Positions 17,053 through 25,963 are shown, counted from the stretch's first letter. The stretch: 64,000 nucleotides of DNA from Lutimaribacter pacificus (GCF_900142185.1 NZ_FQZZ01000003.1:1-64000); one strand, 5' to 3'. A program made the numbers and translations. The notes: a model not told the origin generated them from the sequence alone.

Positions 17053-17077
17053 AACAGCGCGGCGGCGGATATGTTCC
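17053..17077 (-). promoter_or_regulatory. EcfG-type promoter for galU
   Basis: Minus strand: GGAAC (17077-17073), 16 nt, TGTT (17056-17053), 37 nt before the galU start at 17015. Confidence 0.7.
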
Positions 17078-17114
17078 CGTTCAGGACACTCCCGGCGACA
17101 CTGCACCTCCGCCC

Positions 17115-18119
17115 TCACCGCACAGACGACAGAACAGAGCCCTCGAGCAGGGCAATAAGCTCCGCTTCGTGAGCGTGCAGACCGGAGAGGTCGGGCGGAT
17201 CGAGCGCGGCCAGGCGCGCCGTTCGATCCTGCGGCACCATCTCGGCCAGGGCGATCACCGACGGGTGAATATAGCTCTTGCGCGCGATGGCCGGGCTGTT
17301 GTGAAGGCAGGCGGCGGCGACCTCGGCCATGTCAGTGATCCGCAGCGCACCGTCCGTTTGCGCGGCCAGGGCAAAGGCGGCATGGGTGCCTTTCCAGGTT
17401 CGGAAGGTCTTGGCGCTGGCATCCTTGCCGCACAGCTCGTGCAGCGTCTCGTTGATGTCTTCGGAGCGCAGCGTGTGCAATATGTCCTCGCCGTCGCGCC
17501 AACTGAACAGCGCCGCCCCCGGCAGGTCGTGGATGCGGTGCAACGCCCGCGCAAGACGCCTGCCCTGAAGGTGTGCCTCGACCCTTGCACCGTGCTTTCC
17601 GGGAAAGACAATAGTGATGTCCTGCCCGTCGAAGCGGACGTGCCGGCCCAGCAGCGTGCTTGCGCCATAACTGCCATTCTCAGCGGCGTAGCAGGCGTTA
17701 CCCACCCGCAGCGCAGCCCGGTCCAGAAGCGCCAGAACCGCCGCCAAGGCAAGCCGGCGCGATCCGGCGGGAGCGCGGAGATCCACGGCGATGCGTCGGC
17801 GGAGGCGTGGCAGCGCTCGGCCGAAGGCGGCCAGATCGCCAAACTTGCGCTGTGCCCGGAGCGCCTGCCAGTCAGGGTGATAGCGGTACTGCTTGCGCCC
17901 CCCGGCATCGCGACCGGTGGCCTGCAGGTGCCCGCGCGGATCCGGCGAAATCCAGACCTCCTCATAAGCCGGAGGTACGGCCAGCGCCTCGATCCGGGCG
18001 CGCTCTTCAGGATCGCGGATCAGCGTTCCGTCGGGCGTGTAATAACTGAAGCCGCGTCCGCGGCGGCGGCGCGTGATGCCCGGGCCATCATCCGTGACAT
18101 GGATCAGTTTCTGCTTCAC
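17115..18119 (-). CDS. Bacterial type IB DNA topoisomerase (poxvirus-like)
   Basis: About 334 aa from GTG 18119. It relaxes supercoils through a 3'-phosphotyrosine intermediate. The N-terminal domain shows GFSYYTPDGTLIRDPEERAR and PPAYEEVWISPDPRGHLQAT. In the catalytic part, RVGNACYAAENGSYGASTLL, ALFSWRDG and KTFRTWKGTHAA carry the Arg/Lys residues, and ARKSYIHPSV (about 305-314) the nucleophilic Tyr. An ATG at 18173 would overlap the end of katE by 37 nt, so the GTG 17 nt after katE is preferred. Its position suggests transcription together with catalase from 20249-20273. Confidence 0.88.
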   Translation of the reverse strand: MKQKLIHVTDDGPGITRRRRGRGFSYYTPDGTLIRDPEERARIEALAVPPAYEEVWISPDPRGHLQATGRDAGGRKQYRYHPDWQALRAQRKFGDLAAFGRALPRLRRRIAVDLRAPAGSRRLALAAVLALLDRAALRVGNACYAAENGSYGASTLLGRHVRFDGQDITIVFPGKHGARVEAHLQGRRLARALHRIHDLPGAALFSWRDGEDILHTLRSEDINETLHELCGKDASAKTFRTWKGTHAAFALAAQTDGALRITDMAEVAAACLHNSPAIARKSYIHPSVIALAEMVPQDRTARLAALDPPDLSGLHAHEAELIALLEGSVLSSVR

Positions 18120-18136
18120 GGCGGCCGTCCGCCCCC

Positions 18137-20212
18137 TCACCTCATACGGCCCCAGAACCGCAGCGCGGCGCAACGGTCCAGAAACTGCCTCGGCATACCA
18201 TCGCCCATGACCATCATGCCTTCGTCCGGTTCAAGGGGCAGCTTGGCTGCGTCGAACAACGGGCGGGACGCATCGTTGTAGAGAATGAACTTGCCATGCG
18301 CAAACGCATCAGCAAGCCAGACCCGCGCCGCATGTTTTTCGGCCAGATTCCCCGCTCCCCCTTCCGAAAGCAGAATCGCCACCGCATCGAACAGCACTGA
18401 CGGGCCACCGTCTATGCATTCCTGCGCACCGATCTCGGTGCCGTCCGACGCCTTCACCCCCCCGATCCGCGGTGCGACGATGGCAGGGATCGCACCCGCT
18501 CCGCGTACCGCCGCAAGAAGCGCCTCGACCTGGTCGATGTCGACACCGTCGGAGAGCAGGATACCGAGCTTGCGCCCGGCAAAGCAGTTCGGGCCGTTTT
18601 TCAGGATACTGAGCGCGTCAGAGGGCGGCAGGTCGGGGATAGGCTCGCGCGCAGGCACCGGCGCCTCGGGCATATCCATACCGAGGCCGTCGCACACCTC
18701 GCCTGCGAGTTCTTCGTTCACATGGCGCAGATGGCCGACCAACCGCGCACGGATCTCAGGGTGTTCGACCTTCGAAAGCTCGAACACCAGCGCCGCAGCC
18801 ATATGTGCCTGCTCCACCGGCGTCTGGCTAATGTAGAACTGGCGGGCCTGGCTGTAATGATCGGCAAAGCTCTCGGACCGTTCCCGCACCTTCGGCCCCG
18901 GGGCGGCGACCGGGACGCTTTGGAATCCTGTCGGATCCTCACGCGGTCCGCCTTCGGCCCCGGACCAGGAATTCGGCTCGTAGTTGGCACGCCCCGAGGG
19001 GTTGGCCATGGCCATATGCCCGTCCTGCTGGAAATGGTGGAACGGGCATTTCGGCGCGTTGACTGGCAGGTGGGTGAAGTTCGGCCCGCCCAGCCGCTTG
19101 AGCTGGGTATCGAGATAGGAAAAGTTCCGGCCCTGAAGCAGCGGATCGTCGGTGAAGTCTATGCCCGGCACGATATTGCCGGTATGAAAGGCCACCTGCT
19201 CCGTCTCGGCGAAGAAATTGTCGACCACCCGGTCGAGGACCAACCGTCCGACCCTGCGCACCGGTACCTCCTCCTCGGGGACGATCTTGGTCGGATCGAG
19301 GATATCGAAGGCGAAGCGGTTTGCGAATTCGTCATCGAAAACCTGCAACCCCAACTCCCATTCCGGCAGGTCGCCGAACTGGATCGCCTCCCACAGATCG
19401 CGGCGGTGGAAATCTGGATCGGCGCCGTTGATGCCCACGGCTTCAGGCCAGGTCACCGATTGCAGCCCCTGCTTGGGTTTCCAATGGAACTTGACGAAGC
19501 GGGCCTCGCCCTCGGCATTGACCATGCGAAAAGTATGGACCCCAAAACCTTCCATGAAGCGGAACGACCGCGGGATGGCGCGGTCGGACATGATCCACAT
19601 GACCATGTGGATCGCCTCGGGCATCAGCGACATGAAGTCCCAGAAATTGTCATGCGCCGTCTGCGCCTGCGGAAAGGCGCGGTCGGGGGCTTCTTTCGCC
19701 GCATGAATGAGATCGGGAAACTTGATCGCGTCCTGGATGAAGAACACCGGAATGTTGTTGCCGACGATGTCCCAGTTGCCCTGCTGCGTGTAGAGCTTGA
19801 CCGCGAAGCCGCGCACGTCGCGGGCCAGATCCGCCGAACCCTTGTTGCCCGCGACGGTCGAGAACCGCACGAAGGCGGGCGTCCGCTCTCCGGCACGCTG
19901 GAACAGATCGGCCGAAGTAAGCTCGGAGAGCGACTCATAGGTCTCAAAAAAGCCGTGCGCCCCATAGCCCCGGGCATGGACGACACGCTCGGGAATGCGT
20001 TCGTGATCGAAATGAAAGATCTTCTCCCGGAACAGGAAATCTTCCATGAGCGTAGGTCCGCGTGCGCCCTGTTTCAGCGAGTTCTGGCCGTCGGAGAGCG
20101 GTGTGCCCTGCGCCGTGGTCATGCGCGGCCTGCCATCGCCCGCGGTCTGATGGGTGTCGCCGCCGGCCTGGATATCTGGCCGCTTGTCGCGGTTCATATG
20201 GTCCTGATCCAT
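18137..20212 (-). CDS. katE: Large-subunit (HPII-type) catalase with C-terminal DJ-1/PfpI-like domain
   Basis: A 691-aa monofunctional clade-2 catalase that breaks H2O2 into water and oxygen. Catalytic His is in ERVVHARG (H79) and Asn in VGNNIPVFF (about N152). The proximal haem Tyr is in [17 protein letters not shown] (about 350). Residues about 540-690 form the flavodoxin/DJ-1-like domain typical of HPII ([20 protein letters not shown]). The N-terminal 40 residues are a hydrophilic extension as in other large catalases. It is transcribed from an EcfG-type promoter and followed 17 nt later by a topoisomerase IB gene. Confidence 0.95.
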   Translation of the reverse strand: MDQDHMNRDKRPDIQAGGDTHQTAGDGRPRMTTAQGTPLSDGQNSLKQGARGPTLMEDFLFREKIFHFDHERIPERVVHARGYGAHGFFETYESLSELTSADLFQRAGERTPAFVRFSTVAGNKGSADLARDVRGFAVKLYTQQGNWDIVGNNIPVFFIQDAIKFPDLIHAAKEAPDRAFPQAQTAHDNFWDFMSLMPEAIHMVMWIMSDRAIPRSFRFMEGFGVHTFRMVNAEGEARFVKFHWKPKQGLQSVTWPEAVGINGADPDFHRRDLWEAIQFGDLPEWELGLQVFDDEFANRFAFDILDPTKIVPEEEVPVRRVGRLVLDRVVDNFFAETEQVAFHTGNIVPGIDFTDDPLLQGRNFSYLDTQLKRLGGPNFTHLPVNAPKCPFHHFQQDGHMAMANPSGRANYEPNSWSGAEGGPREDPTGFQSVPVAAPGPKVRERSESFADHYSQARQFYISQTPVEQAHMAAALVFELSKVEHPEIRARLVGHLRHVNEELAGEVCDGLGMDMPEAPVPAREPIPDLPPSDALSILKNGPNCFAGRKLGILLSDGVDIDQVEALLAAVRGAGAIPAIVAPRIGGVKASDGTEIGAQECIDGGPSVLFDAVAILLSEGGAGNLAEKHAARVWLADAFAHGKFILYNDASRPLFDAAKLPLEPDEGMMVMGDGMPRQFLDRCAALRFWGRMR

Positions 20213-20248
20213 TGGTCGCTCCTGCGTTGCGCGTTGGTAACCATGAAA

Positions 20249-20273
20249 ACAGATCAGCCGCCCGTATGTTCCT
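20249..20273 (-). promoter_or_regulatory. EcfG-type promoter for katE
   Basis: Minus strand: GGAAC (20273-20269), 16 nt, TGTT (20252-20249), 36 nt before the katE start at 20212. Confidence 0.72.
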
Positions 20274-20282
20274 GGTCAGAGC

Positions 20283-20642
20283 GTGTGTCGGGAACACAAT
20301 GATCTCATCGTCCGATATCTGACCAAAGTCCCGGCAGCGAACGCCGACCGGGCGGACGTCGCCCGAACATTTCACCGCTCTTGCCGGGCACTTCACCGCC
20401 GAACCCGAGGAACATCTCCCCCCACCCGTCGGTTCACTATCGGACGGCGAGGCGCTGGCCCGGATGCGCTGGCCGGACACAATCATGTCTGTCAGGCGCG
20501 CCAGTTCCACCTGTGGCGCGACGGGGTGTGGCAAAGTTCGGCGAAGATGCGGGCCGCAAAATGCGCCCTGACCGACGATGCGATCGCACTACTGGCGGCC
20601 TGGTACGCCAGCCCTTCCCCGGAACGGAGGCTTTCGGAATGA
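20283..20642 (+). pseudogene. Degenerate cytochrome c C-terminus fused to an out-of-frame 5' part
   Basis: The open frame is 119 codons, but only the last 45 or so look like protein: QARQFHLWRDGVWQSSAKMR ... ALTDDAIALLAAWYAS fits the C-terminal helix region of small class I cytochromes c (Q...L..WRDG.R......M......L.D..I..LA.WYA). No CxxCH haem site is present in this frame or its neighbours, so the N-terminal half is lost or shifted. The stop overlaps the exoD start in ATGA, as expected of a once intact upstream gene. Confidence 0.4.
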
Positions 20643-21247
20643 CCAATCCCGCAGACCAAAGACGGAACGCCCCGCCAAGCACGATGATGGACGTCGTGGA
20701 CCGGCTTCACGATGCGGCACATGACGACCACACCTCGTTCGGCGACATTATCGAAGGGCTGGACCGCGCCTCTTTCGTGCCGGTGCTGATGGCTCCGGCA
20801 TTGGCTGTTATCACGCCGCTTTCGGGAATACCGCTGTTCTCGAGCTTTTGCGGCATCCTCATCCTGCTGGTGGCGGGGCAGCTCGTGTTCGGGCGGCACC
20901 ACCTCTGGCTGCCGCATTGGTTGATGCGGCGGGAGGTGCCGTCCGACAAGCTGCGAAAAGCCGCGGAATGGCTGCGGCGGCCGGCACGCTGGATCGACCG
21001 GCAGACGGGGAAACGGCTGTCTTTTCTGGTCCGCCCCCCGGCCGACCGGCTGATCTATCTGGTCTGCGCGCTTTGTGGCGCGGCCATGCCGGTCTTTGAA
21101 CTGGTGCCCTTCACCTCGTCCATCCTCGGCGCCGCGGTGACGCTGCTGGCGCTGACGATCCTCTTGCAAGATGGCGTGCTCGCCCTGCTGGGCCTCGCCG
21201 TCATCGGCAGCGCCATCGCCGCCGGCATCTATGCAGTGCAAGGGTGA
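20639..21247 (+). CDS. exoD: ExoD-family membrane protein
   Basis: A 202-aa integral membrane protein of the exopolysaccharide synthesis ExoD family, required in rhizobia for normal exopolysaccharide and alkali tolerance. It begins with a soluble part (to about residue 45), a first hydrophobic pair (PVLMAPALAVITPLSGIPLF, then GILILLVAGQLVFG), a conserved amphipathic stretch LPHWLMRREVPSDKLRKAAE, and two or three C-terminal helices. Start at 20639 overlaps the stop of the cytochrome c remnant. Its stop is immediately next to the stop of the convergent SDR gene (no spacer). A looser EcfG-like site with 17-nt spacing (20409-20434) lies about 205 nt upstream. Confidence 0.88.
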   Translation: MTNPADQRRNAPPSTMMDVVDRLHDAAHDDHTSFGDIIEGLDRASFVPVLMAPALAVITPLSGIPLFSSFCGILILLVAGQLVFGRHHLWLPHWLMRREVPSDKLRKAAEWLRRPARWIDRQTGKRLSFLVRPPADRLIYLVCALCGAAMPVFELVPFTSSILGAAVTLLALTILLQDGVLALLGLAVIGSAIAAGIYAVQG

Positions 21248-22099
21248 CTAATCGGCGGTCGGTGCGCCACCGTCCGGGTGCAGGATGTGCCCGGTCATGT
21301 AGGAGGCGTCATCGCAAGCCAGGAAGAGCACCGAAGGCGCCACCTCATTCGGCTGACCAGGACGGCCCATCATGCTGCTCTGACCGAAGCCTTCGACCTT
21401 CTCCGGGGGGAAGGAGGCCGGGATCAGCGGTGTCCAGATCGGCCCCGGCGCTACCCCGTTCACCCTTATACCCCGCGGCGCGAGCTTGTGAGCCAGCGCC
21501 CGGACAAAGGACAAAACAGCACCCTTCGTGGCGGAATAGTCGATGAGCTGATCCTGACCGCGATAAGCGGTGACCGAGGTGATACCAATAATCGCCCCGC
21601 CCTCCGGCAGATGCGGCAGCGCGGCCTGCACCATATACATCTGGCCGAAGATGTTGGTGCGGAACGTCGCCTCGATCTGATCCTGCGACACGTCTTCGAA
21701 CTTGTCCTGTGCGTGCTGTTCACCGGCGTTGTTCACCAATACATCGAGCCGGCCAAACCGATCGACCACCTCGGAAACCGTTGTGAAGCAGAAGGCGCGG
21801 TTGCCGAGGTCGCCACGCAGACCAAGGGCCTCTGCCCCTTCGGCGCGGATAGCAGCCAGCGCCTCCTCGGCATCCTGGTCTTCGCATTTGTAGACGATCG
21901 CCACCGCCGCCGCACCTTCGCGCGCGAACAGTACGGCCGAGGCGCGGCCGATCCCGGAATCGCCACCGGTAACGATAGCGACTCGCCCTTCAAGCCGCCC
22001 CGCTCCCGGAAAGCGAGGGACATACTCGGGGAGGGGCTCCATCTTGTGCTCGCTCCCTGGCTGGCGGGACTGCACACGGTCTTTGGAATATTGCGTCAT
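21248..22099 (-). CDS. SDR oxidoreductase of the general-stress (YhdF/YgaD-like) group
   Basis: A 283-aa short-chain dehydrogenase with the N-terminal extension typical of this subgroup (LPEYVPRFPGAGRLEGRVAI). Cofactor site TGGDSGIGRA is at about 44-53, NNAGEQ near 127, and the active-site Tyr-Lys in YSATKGA near 193. The C-terminus GHILHPDGGAPTAD fits. Members occur in general-stress regulons of several bacteria, and some reduce sugars or aldehydes. The gene follows 43 nt after the membrane-domain gene 22143-22544 and probably shares its EcfG-type promoter. Confidence 0.88.
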   Translation of the reverse strand: MTQYSKDRVQSRQPGSEHKMEPLPEYVPRFPGAGRLEGRVAIVTGGDSGIGRASAVLFAREGAAAVAIVYKCEDQDAEEALAAIRAEGAEALGLRGDLGNRAFCFTTVSEVVDRFGRLDVLVNNAGEQHAQDKFEDVSQDQIEATFRTNIFGQMYMVQAALPHLPEGGAIIGITSVTAYRGQDQLIDYSATKGAVLSFVRALAHKLAPRGIRVNGVAPGPIWTPLIPASFPPEKVEGFGQSSMMGRPGQPNEVAPSVLFLACDDASYMTGHILHPDGGAPTAD

Positions 22100-22142
22100 G
22101 GCACGACTCCTGTTGCTGTGTGACGGGTGGGACAGAAGATCT

Positions 22143-22544
22143 TCAGGGACTGCGGCGCCCCTTGAGCAGCACCGGCAGGGTCAGAAGGACCAGAACGAGG
22201 ATCACCGTCGGCGCAACCAGCCGCGGCACCTGTGCCCAGCCATCCAATCCCTTCTCCCAGAGCGCCCAGACGACTGTAAAGGCATAGGTCGCCAGATAGA
22301 CCCAGAGCGCCATAACCGACGGTCCGGTCAGAAACCACGCCGTCACGCAAAGGCCGATGCCCGCAATGGCATAATACCAACTTCCGCCGAGCGAGATCAG
22401 CCAGATGCCCCCTGCGAGGATCAGCAGCCCGAACACACCCACAACGGCGGCCAGAACCAACGTGGCGACGTAGCCGCCGGAGCGGTTCCGTACACCGGTC
22501 CGTTCGGTGCGGGCGGGATGGGCGTCTGCGTTCGTATCAGACAT
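22143..22544 (-). CDS. Stand-alone membrane domain of quinoprotein glucose dehydrogenase
   Basis: A 133-aa protein with about four or five helices. From residue 25 it matches the N-terminal membrane domain of Gcd step by step: GGIWLISLGGSWYYAIAG, AWFL, ALWVYLATYAFTVVWALWEK, GLDGWAQVPRLVAP. In Gcd this part anchors the enzyme and binds ubiquinone. Here it ends after the domain with KGRRSP and has no PQQ propeller. The propeller is encoded separately at 3468-5582. Start at 22544 behind AAAGGAGG. It stands in an EcfG-driven pair with an SDR. Whether the two halves meet in the cell is unproven. Confidence 0.85.
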   Translation of the reverse strand: MSDTNADAHPARTERTGVRNRSGGYVATLVLAAVVGVFGLLILAGGIWLISLGGSWYYAIAGIGLCVTAWFLTGPSVMALWVYLATYAFTVVWALWEKGLDGWAQVPRLVAPTVILVLVLLTLPVLLKGRRSP

Positions 22545-22581
22545 GGATACCTCCTTTCGATCATGGTTGCCCTGACGAACG

Positions 22582-22606
22582 AACAAAATATCGCATCCGA
22601 TGTTCC
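22582..22606 (-). promoter_or_regulatory. EcfG-type promoter for the membrane-domain/SDR pair
   Basis: Minus strand: GGAAC (22606-22602), 16 nt, TGTT (22585-22582), 37 nt before the ATG at 22544. Confidence 0.7.
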
Positions 22607-22725
22607 AGCCGGGGTCCGGTATCCCCGTCTATGGGCCACCGGATGGTCTGCCCGAGCAGCCCGCGCCCGCCTCGTGCTCACCGAGCATCGTGCGGACGTA
22701 ACCCTGCGCCTGTGGTCATGTTGCC

Positions 22726-23721
22726 TTACCGGCCCTGGACAATTTCCTGCACGATGGGTTCAAGCCGACGCGGTGTAACCTGGAGGGCACGCATCCCGTC
22801 CTTGTCCGCGATGTTGTCGCGTTCCATCAATGCGACCTGGTGACGGGTCAGCGGCGCGCCGGGCAACCTCTCCGCCCCGAGCGCCATGGCGTACCACAGC
22901 GGAAACGGAACCGGCAGAAGGTGCGCGCGAAGCCCTGCGGACCGGGCAATGGCTTGGACGAGGTCGCGGTAGGTGTAAACTTGGGGCCCGCCGAGGTCGT
23001 ATACCGGCTGCGCGTCTTCCACCTGAAGGGCATTGGCCACGGCGCGGGAAACATCGCCCACATGCGCAGGCTGCAAGCGTGTCTCGCCGTCGCCAAACAG
23101 GGGATAAATCGGCATACGGCGCAACAGGCGCAGGATGGTTCCAACCAATGCCTCGCCTTGCGCGAACATGACGGCGGGGCGCGCGATCACGGCATCGGGG
23201 CAGGCCTCTCGCACCACCGCCTCTCCCCTGCCACGCGCCCGCACATAGGCATCACCGGCCTCTGGATCGGACCCGATGCCGGAAATATGCACCAGCCGCC
23301 GGACACCGGTCTCTGTGCAATGGGCTGCCACTCTGCCCGCACCGGCAACATGGATGTCATCGAAGCTGACCGCGGCCGTTTCCGTGTAAAGACTCACCGC
23401 ATTTACCACGACCTCCGATCCTTTCACCGCCCGCGCCACGTCCTCGGCATTCGTGATGTCGGCACAAAGGACCTCGGCCCCTGCCTCTCCGGCCTGTGTC
23501 GCATGCTGTGCATGCCGGGCGACGATCCTTACACGCCGACCGTCGCGCAGCAGGTGCCGGACGATCCGGCGTCCCAAAAACCCGGTGCCACCGAACACAG
23601 TGTACAGATCCGGCGTGCGCGGTCCGTCCTTTGAACCGGACCCGGCTTCGCGTGGAGCAATGGGGGGCCGACCCGCATCACCTCCGCGAGCGTTGCGCCC
23701 GTCCTCACTTGTCGCCGACAT
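22726..23721 (-). CDS. NAD(P)-binding epimerase-like protein (NDUFA9/complex I assembly type)
   Basis: A 331-aa atypical/extended SDR. After a 35-residue hydrophilic leader comes VFGGTGFLGRRIVRHLLRDG, the nucleotide-binding motif, then LCADITNAEDVARAV, VVNAVSLYTE, RLVHISGIGSD, and VIARPAVMFAQGEAL. The catalytic YxxxK of true epimerases is replaced by a YVRARGRGE segment, as in the NDUFA9-like group, which often acts in quinone or complex I biology. Start ATG 23721 overlaps the stop of the DUF3008 gene by 17 nt. No EcfG-type site was found for this pair. Confidence 0.8.
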   Translation of the reverse strand: MSATSEDGRNARGGDAGRPPIAPREAGSGSKDGPRTPDLYTVFGGTGFLGRRIVRHLLRDGRRVRIVARHAQHATQAGEAGAEVLCADITNAEDVARAVKGSEVVVNAVSLYTETAAVSFDDIHVAGAGRVAAHCTETGVRRLVHISGIGSDPEAGDAYVRARGRGEAVVREACPDAVIARPAVMFAQGEALVGTILRLLRRMPIYPLFGDGETRLQPAHVGDVSRAVANALQVEDAQPVYDLGGPQVYTYRDLVQAIARSAGLRAHLLPVPFPLWYAMALGAERLPGAPLTRHQVALMERDNIADKDGMRALQVTPRRLEPIVQEIVQGR

Positions 23722-23893
23722 GCTGGGGCTTTCCACTACGACTCGTTGAGGCCATTTCCTCGAGCTCCCGTTCGGACATCGAGTCGTACATGTCCTTTGA
23801 GGCGCCCTGCAGTTCGCTTACCTTGGTATCGCCGCGTTTCGCAGACAGGGCGGCTCCGGCCGCCTTCTGCTGTGCTTTAGATTTCGCAGGCAT
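23705..23893 (-). CDS. DUF3008 small basic protein, 62 aa
   Basis: The sequence starts MPAKSKAQQKAAGAALSAKR and continues with KVSELQGASKDMYDSMSERE and LEEMASTSRSGKP. This is the well-conserved DUF3008 type, common in alphaproteobacteria and often found near stress genes. It is soluble, helical and highly charged; no function is established. Start at 23893 behind AAGGAGAAA. It overlaps the following NAD-binding gene. Confidence 0.88.
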   Translation of the reverse strand: MPAKSKAQQKAAGAALSAKRGDTKVSELQGASKDMYDSMSERELEEMASTSRSGKPQHVGDK

Positions 23894-24035
23894 CTCGTTT
23901 CTCCTTGCTGCCGGTTGCTCCTGATCTCCCAACCTGCAGCGCGCAAGATTGTTCGCACGGAACGGGTGGAGGCCTGCACTCCCCGCGGGTGCTCGCCGCA
24001 AGAGCGTTTCGGGCGCGACGAAGCCCCCGACGGTA

Positions 24036-24842
24036 TCATGCATATGCGACGGAACTCCCCAGAGCCGACCACATCTCGTTCATGCGGTCGATGCGCTGCA
24101 TGTCATCATCGGACAGCGAGAAATCGTAGAGCGCGAAGTTTTCCTCGATATGGCTGGTCTGATTGGCTTTGGGGAGGGGAACGATTCCGCGTTGCAGGTT
24201 CCAGCGTAGAATGATCTGGGCCGGGGTCCGTTGGTGCTGCGCCGCAATGTCATGAAGCTGCGGATCATCCAGCCGTTCGCCACGTGTCAGGGGGCTATAG
24301 CCCATGAGTACGATGTTTCGTGCGCGATGGTGGTCCTGAAGCACGTCACTGTGACCGAACGGGCTCCATTCGATCTGGTTGACCACCGGCGTCTCCCCTG
24401 TAGCGGCGGCCAGTGTGTCGAGCATATCCGAGGAATAGTTGCTCACGCCAATGTCGCGCACGAGCCCATCCTCGCGTGCCCGGATAAGCCCCTCCCACAG
24501 CGCCTCACCGGCTCCGTTCTCCGGCGGCCGGTGGATCAGGGTCAGATTTGCGTAATCAAGGCCGAGTTCGTCCAGATCCCGCCGGACAGCATCGAGAGGT
24601 GTATCGTCTTCCTCGATTTTGGTGACGATATAGATGTCGCCACGTTCGATGCCGCTGCGCTGCAGCCCCATTCCGAGACCAGCCTGACTACCGTAATCCA
24701 CGGCTGTGTCGAACATGCGATAGCCGATACGAAGCGCCTCCTCGATGGCGCCCGCCGTACCATCGGTCAATTGCCACGTTCCCAATCCCAGGCGTGGCAT
24801 GTCGTGCCCGGTCCTGAGGCGTATTGTCGATTGTGGGTCCAT
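24036..24842 (-). CDS. Aldo/keto reductase
   Basis: A 268-aa NADPH-dependent aldehyde/ketone reductase of the AKR5-like group. The catalytic set is visible: Asp and Tyr in FDTAVDYGSQ (about 45-54), Lys in VTKIEED near 74, and His in LIHRPP near 107. IGVSNYS (about 139-145) and the phosphate-binding PLPKANQTSHIEEN near the C-terminus follow. It starts at 24842 (MDPQSTIRLR), behind AGGAG. Likely role: clearing lipid-peroxidation aldehydes or methylglyoxal during stress (inference from context). Confidence 0.92.
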   Translation of the reverse strand: MDPQSTIRLRTGHDMPRLGLGTWQLTDGTAGAIEEALRIGYRMFDTAVDYGSQAGLGMGLQRSGIERGDIYIVTKIEEDDTPLDAVRRDLDELGLDYANLTLIHRPPENGAGEALWEGLIRAREDGLVRDIGVSNYSSDMLDTLAAATGETPVVNQIEWSPFGHSDVLQDHHRARNIVLMGYSPLTRGERLDDPQLHDIAAQHQRTPAQIILRWNLQRGIVPLPKANQTSHIEENFALYDFSLSDDDMQRIDRMNEMWSALGSSVAYA

Positions 24843-24894
24843 CTGATTTCTCCTGACTGCGAGCCGGCACGCAACGCCGGACATTGCGGCGAGA

Positions 24895-24919
24895 AACAGG
24901 CGGGAGAGAGGAATGTTCC
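24895..24919 (-). promoter_or_regulatory. EcfG-type promoter for the aldo/keto reductase
   Basis: Minus strand: GGAAC (24919-24915), 16 nt, TGTT (24898-24895), 52 nt before the ATG at 24842. Confidence 0.7.
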
Positions 24920-25128
24920 CAATGCCGACCGCGCGGCCGGTCGAGCCCAAGATATTGCTTTCCTCGCAATATGGGTTTTACCCGACAGATCTTTTGAGAC
25001 CGTTTGTTTGGGCACTGACGCTGCATGGTGATGATTTTCCGTCTTCATCATTTGCAGCCCCGAACCGAGTTCTGAGTTACCCCACCGAACCATTGTCCAT
25101 CCATTGGACAGGCTCTGGCGTTGCTGCA
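24920..25128. other. Divergent intergenic region
   Basis: AT-richer spacer between two outward-facing EcfG-type promoters (24895-24919 left, 25129-25153 right). A short inverted repeat (attgctttcctcgcaat, about 24955-24971) is visible; no reading frame is convincing. Confidence 0.4.
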
Positions 25129-25153
25129 GGAACAATCGCTGAGGCCGGCTGTT
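25129..25153 (+). promoter_or_regulatory. EcfG-type promoter for the 25209 gene
   Basis: GGAAC at 25129-25133, 16 nt, TGTT at 25150-25153, 55 nt before the ATG at 25209. Confidence 0.7.
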
Positions 25154-25208
25154 CAGGGTTGCGCGGCGGGCACATCCGCTCCCTGCCATTGACATGGAAG
25201 GAACATTC

Positions 25209-25427
25209 ATGCTGCGGCATATGGTAATCCAGCTTTCTATCGGAGCCTTGTTGGCTACGGCCTTTCTGCTGGTTATCATCTGGGTTGCGGCACCCACATC
25301 CATTGTTCTCTTGCGCGAAGCACTCGAAAGACCCGATCAGCTTCCGGCAATCTGGCTTGGAGCGATCGCCCCTTTCTCGATCTGCTATCTCGGAACTGCG
25401 CTGATCATTGGAGAAGAGACCCGTTGA
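25209..25427 (+). CDS. Small two-helix membrane protein, 72 aa
   Basis: Helix one is about residues 5-26 (VIQLSIGALLATAFLLVIIW) and helix two about 46-66 (IWLGAIAPFSICYLGTALII), with a charged loop between them (LREALERPDQLP). No family recognised. ATG 25209 is preferred over 25194 because GGAAGGA lies just upstream. It is the last island gene with its own EcfG-type promoter before a zone of debris. Confidence 0.7.
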   Translation: MLRHMVIQLSIGALLATAFLLVIIWVAAPTSIVLLREALERPDQLPAIWLGAIAPFSICYLGTALIIGEETR

Positions 25428-25539
25428 TTTTGCATACACTGTATAGTTCACTAGTTCAAAATCGAGCGGTGACGTGACTGGTCTTTTCTGACTTGCGGAC
25501 GCGTAAGCGGCGCACCTTGAGCGCTATCTCCAAAGTCCC

Positions 25540-25609
25540 ACGGCAGACCGCTCGTCGACGCTACGCGCATTGCTTCGGCGCAGTATTCCGGGGTTGGTTT
25601 CGATGCCAT
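25540..25609 (-). pseudogene. Remnant of an IS3-family OrfA transposase start
   Basis: From ATG 25609 (AAAGGAG upstream) the frame reads MASKPTPEYCAEAMRVASTS GLP, which matches the first helix of IS3-type OrfA (TPE.RAEAVR.A..SGL). After that the sequence is no longer transposase-like, so only the 5' end survives. Confidence 0.4.
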
Positions 25610-25732
25610 CGATGTCTCTCCTTTGTGGCAAGATACCAAGTCAAAGGAGCGGAACAATCCCGTGACAGGTCCAGATACACGCACCACGCGCGGCATCCAC
25701 CCGACGATCACCACCGCGATCTTGTCGACGGA

Positions 25733-25963
25733 TCTGTGCTGTTTTCCGAACGGCATGTCGAGACGGGAGGGGGACGTGTCCATGCAAAGATCACTTTGGC
25801 CGATGACGACACGATCTTCATAACCAGCGCAAACTTCACCGGGCATGCAATGGAAAAGAACCTGGAGGCCGGCGTGTTGATAAAAGGTGGAGAGACTCCT
25901 CAAGACATTTCTCGACACTTGAAGGGGCTCATAGACCTCAACACGATAACAAGAGTAAATTGA
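25733..25963 (+). pseudogene. C-terminal fragment of a phospholipase D-type (DrmC-like) protein
   Basis: The last 65 or so codons keep one HKD motif (VHAKITLADD, H-x-K-x4-D), the following TSANFTGHAMEKNLEAGVLI and a GGETPQDISRHLKGLI end. This layout (HKD, SANxT, NxExGVLxxGG) is that of single-PLD proteins such as DrmC of DISARM antiphage systems and relatives. The N-terminal half, with the first catalytic motif, is replaced by unrelated sequence, and no start or promoter belongs to it. It is probably a leftover of an older cargo gene of the same integration site. Confidence 0.5.

Noticed and set aside
20409-20434. GGAAC-N17-GGTT upstream of exoD
   Set aside because: Spacing differs from the constant 16 nt of the other sites and it is about 205 nt from exoD inside the cytochrome c remnant; kept only as a weak candidate.
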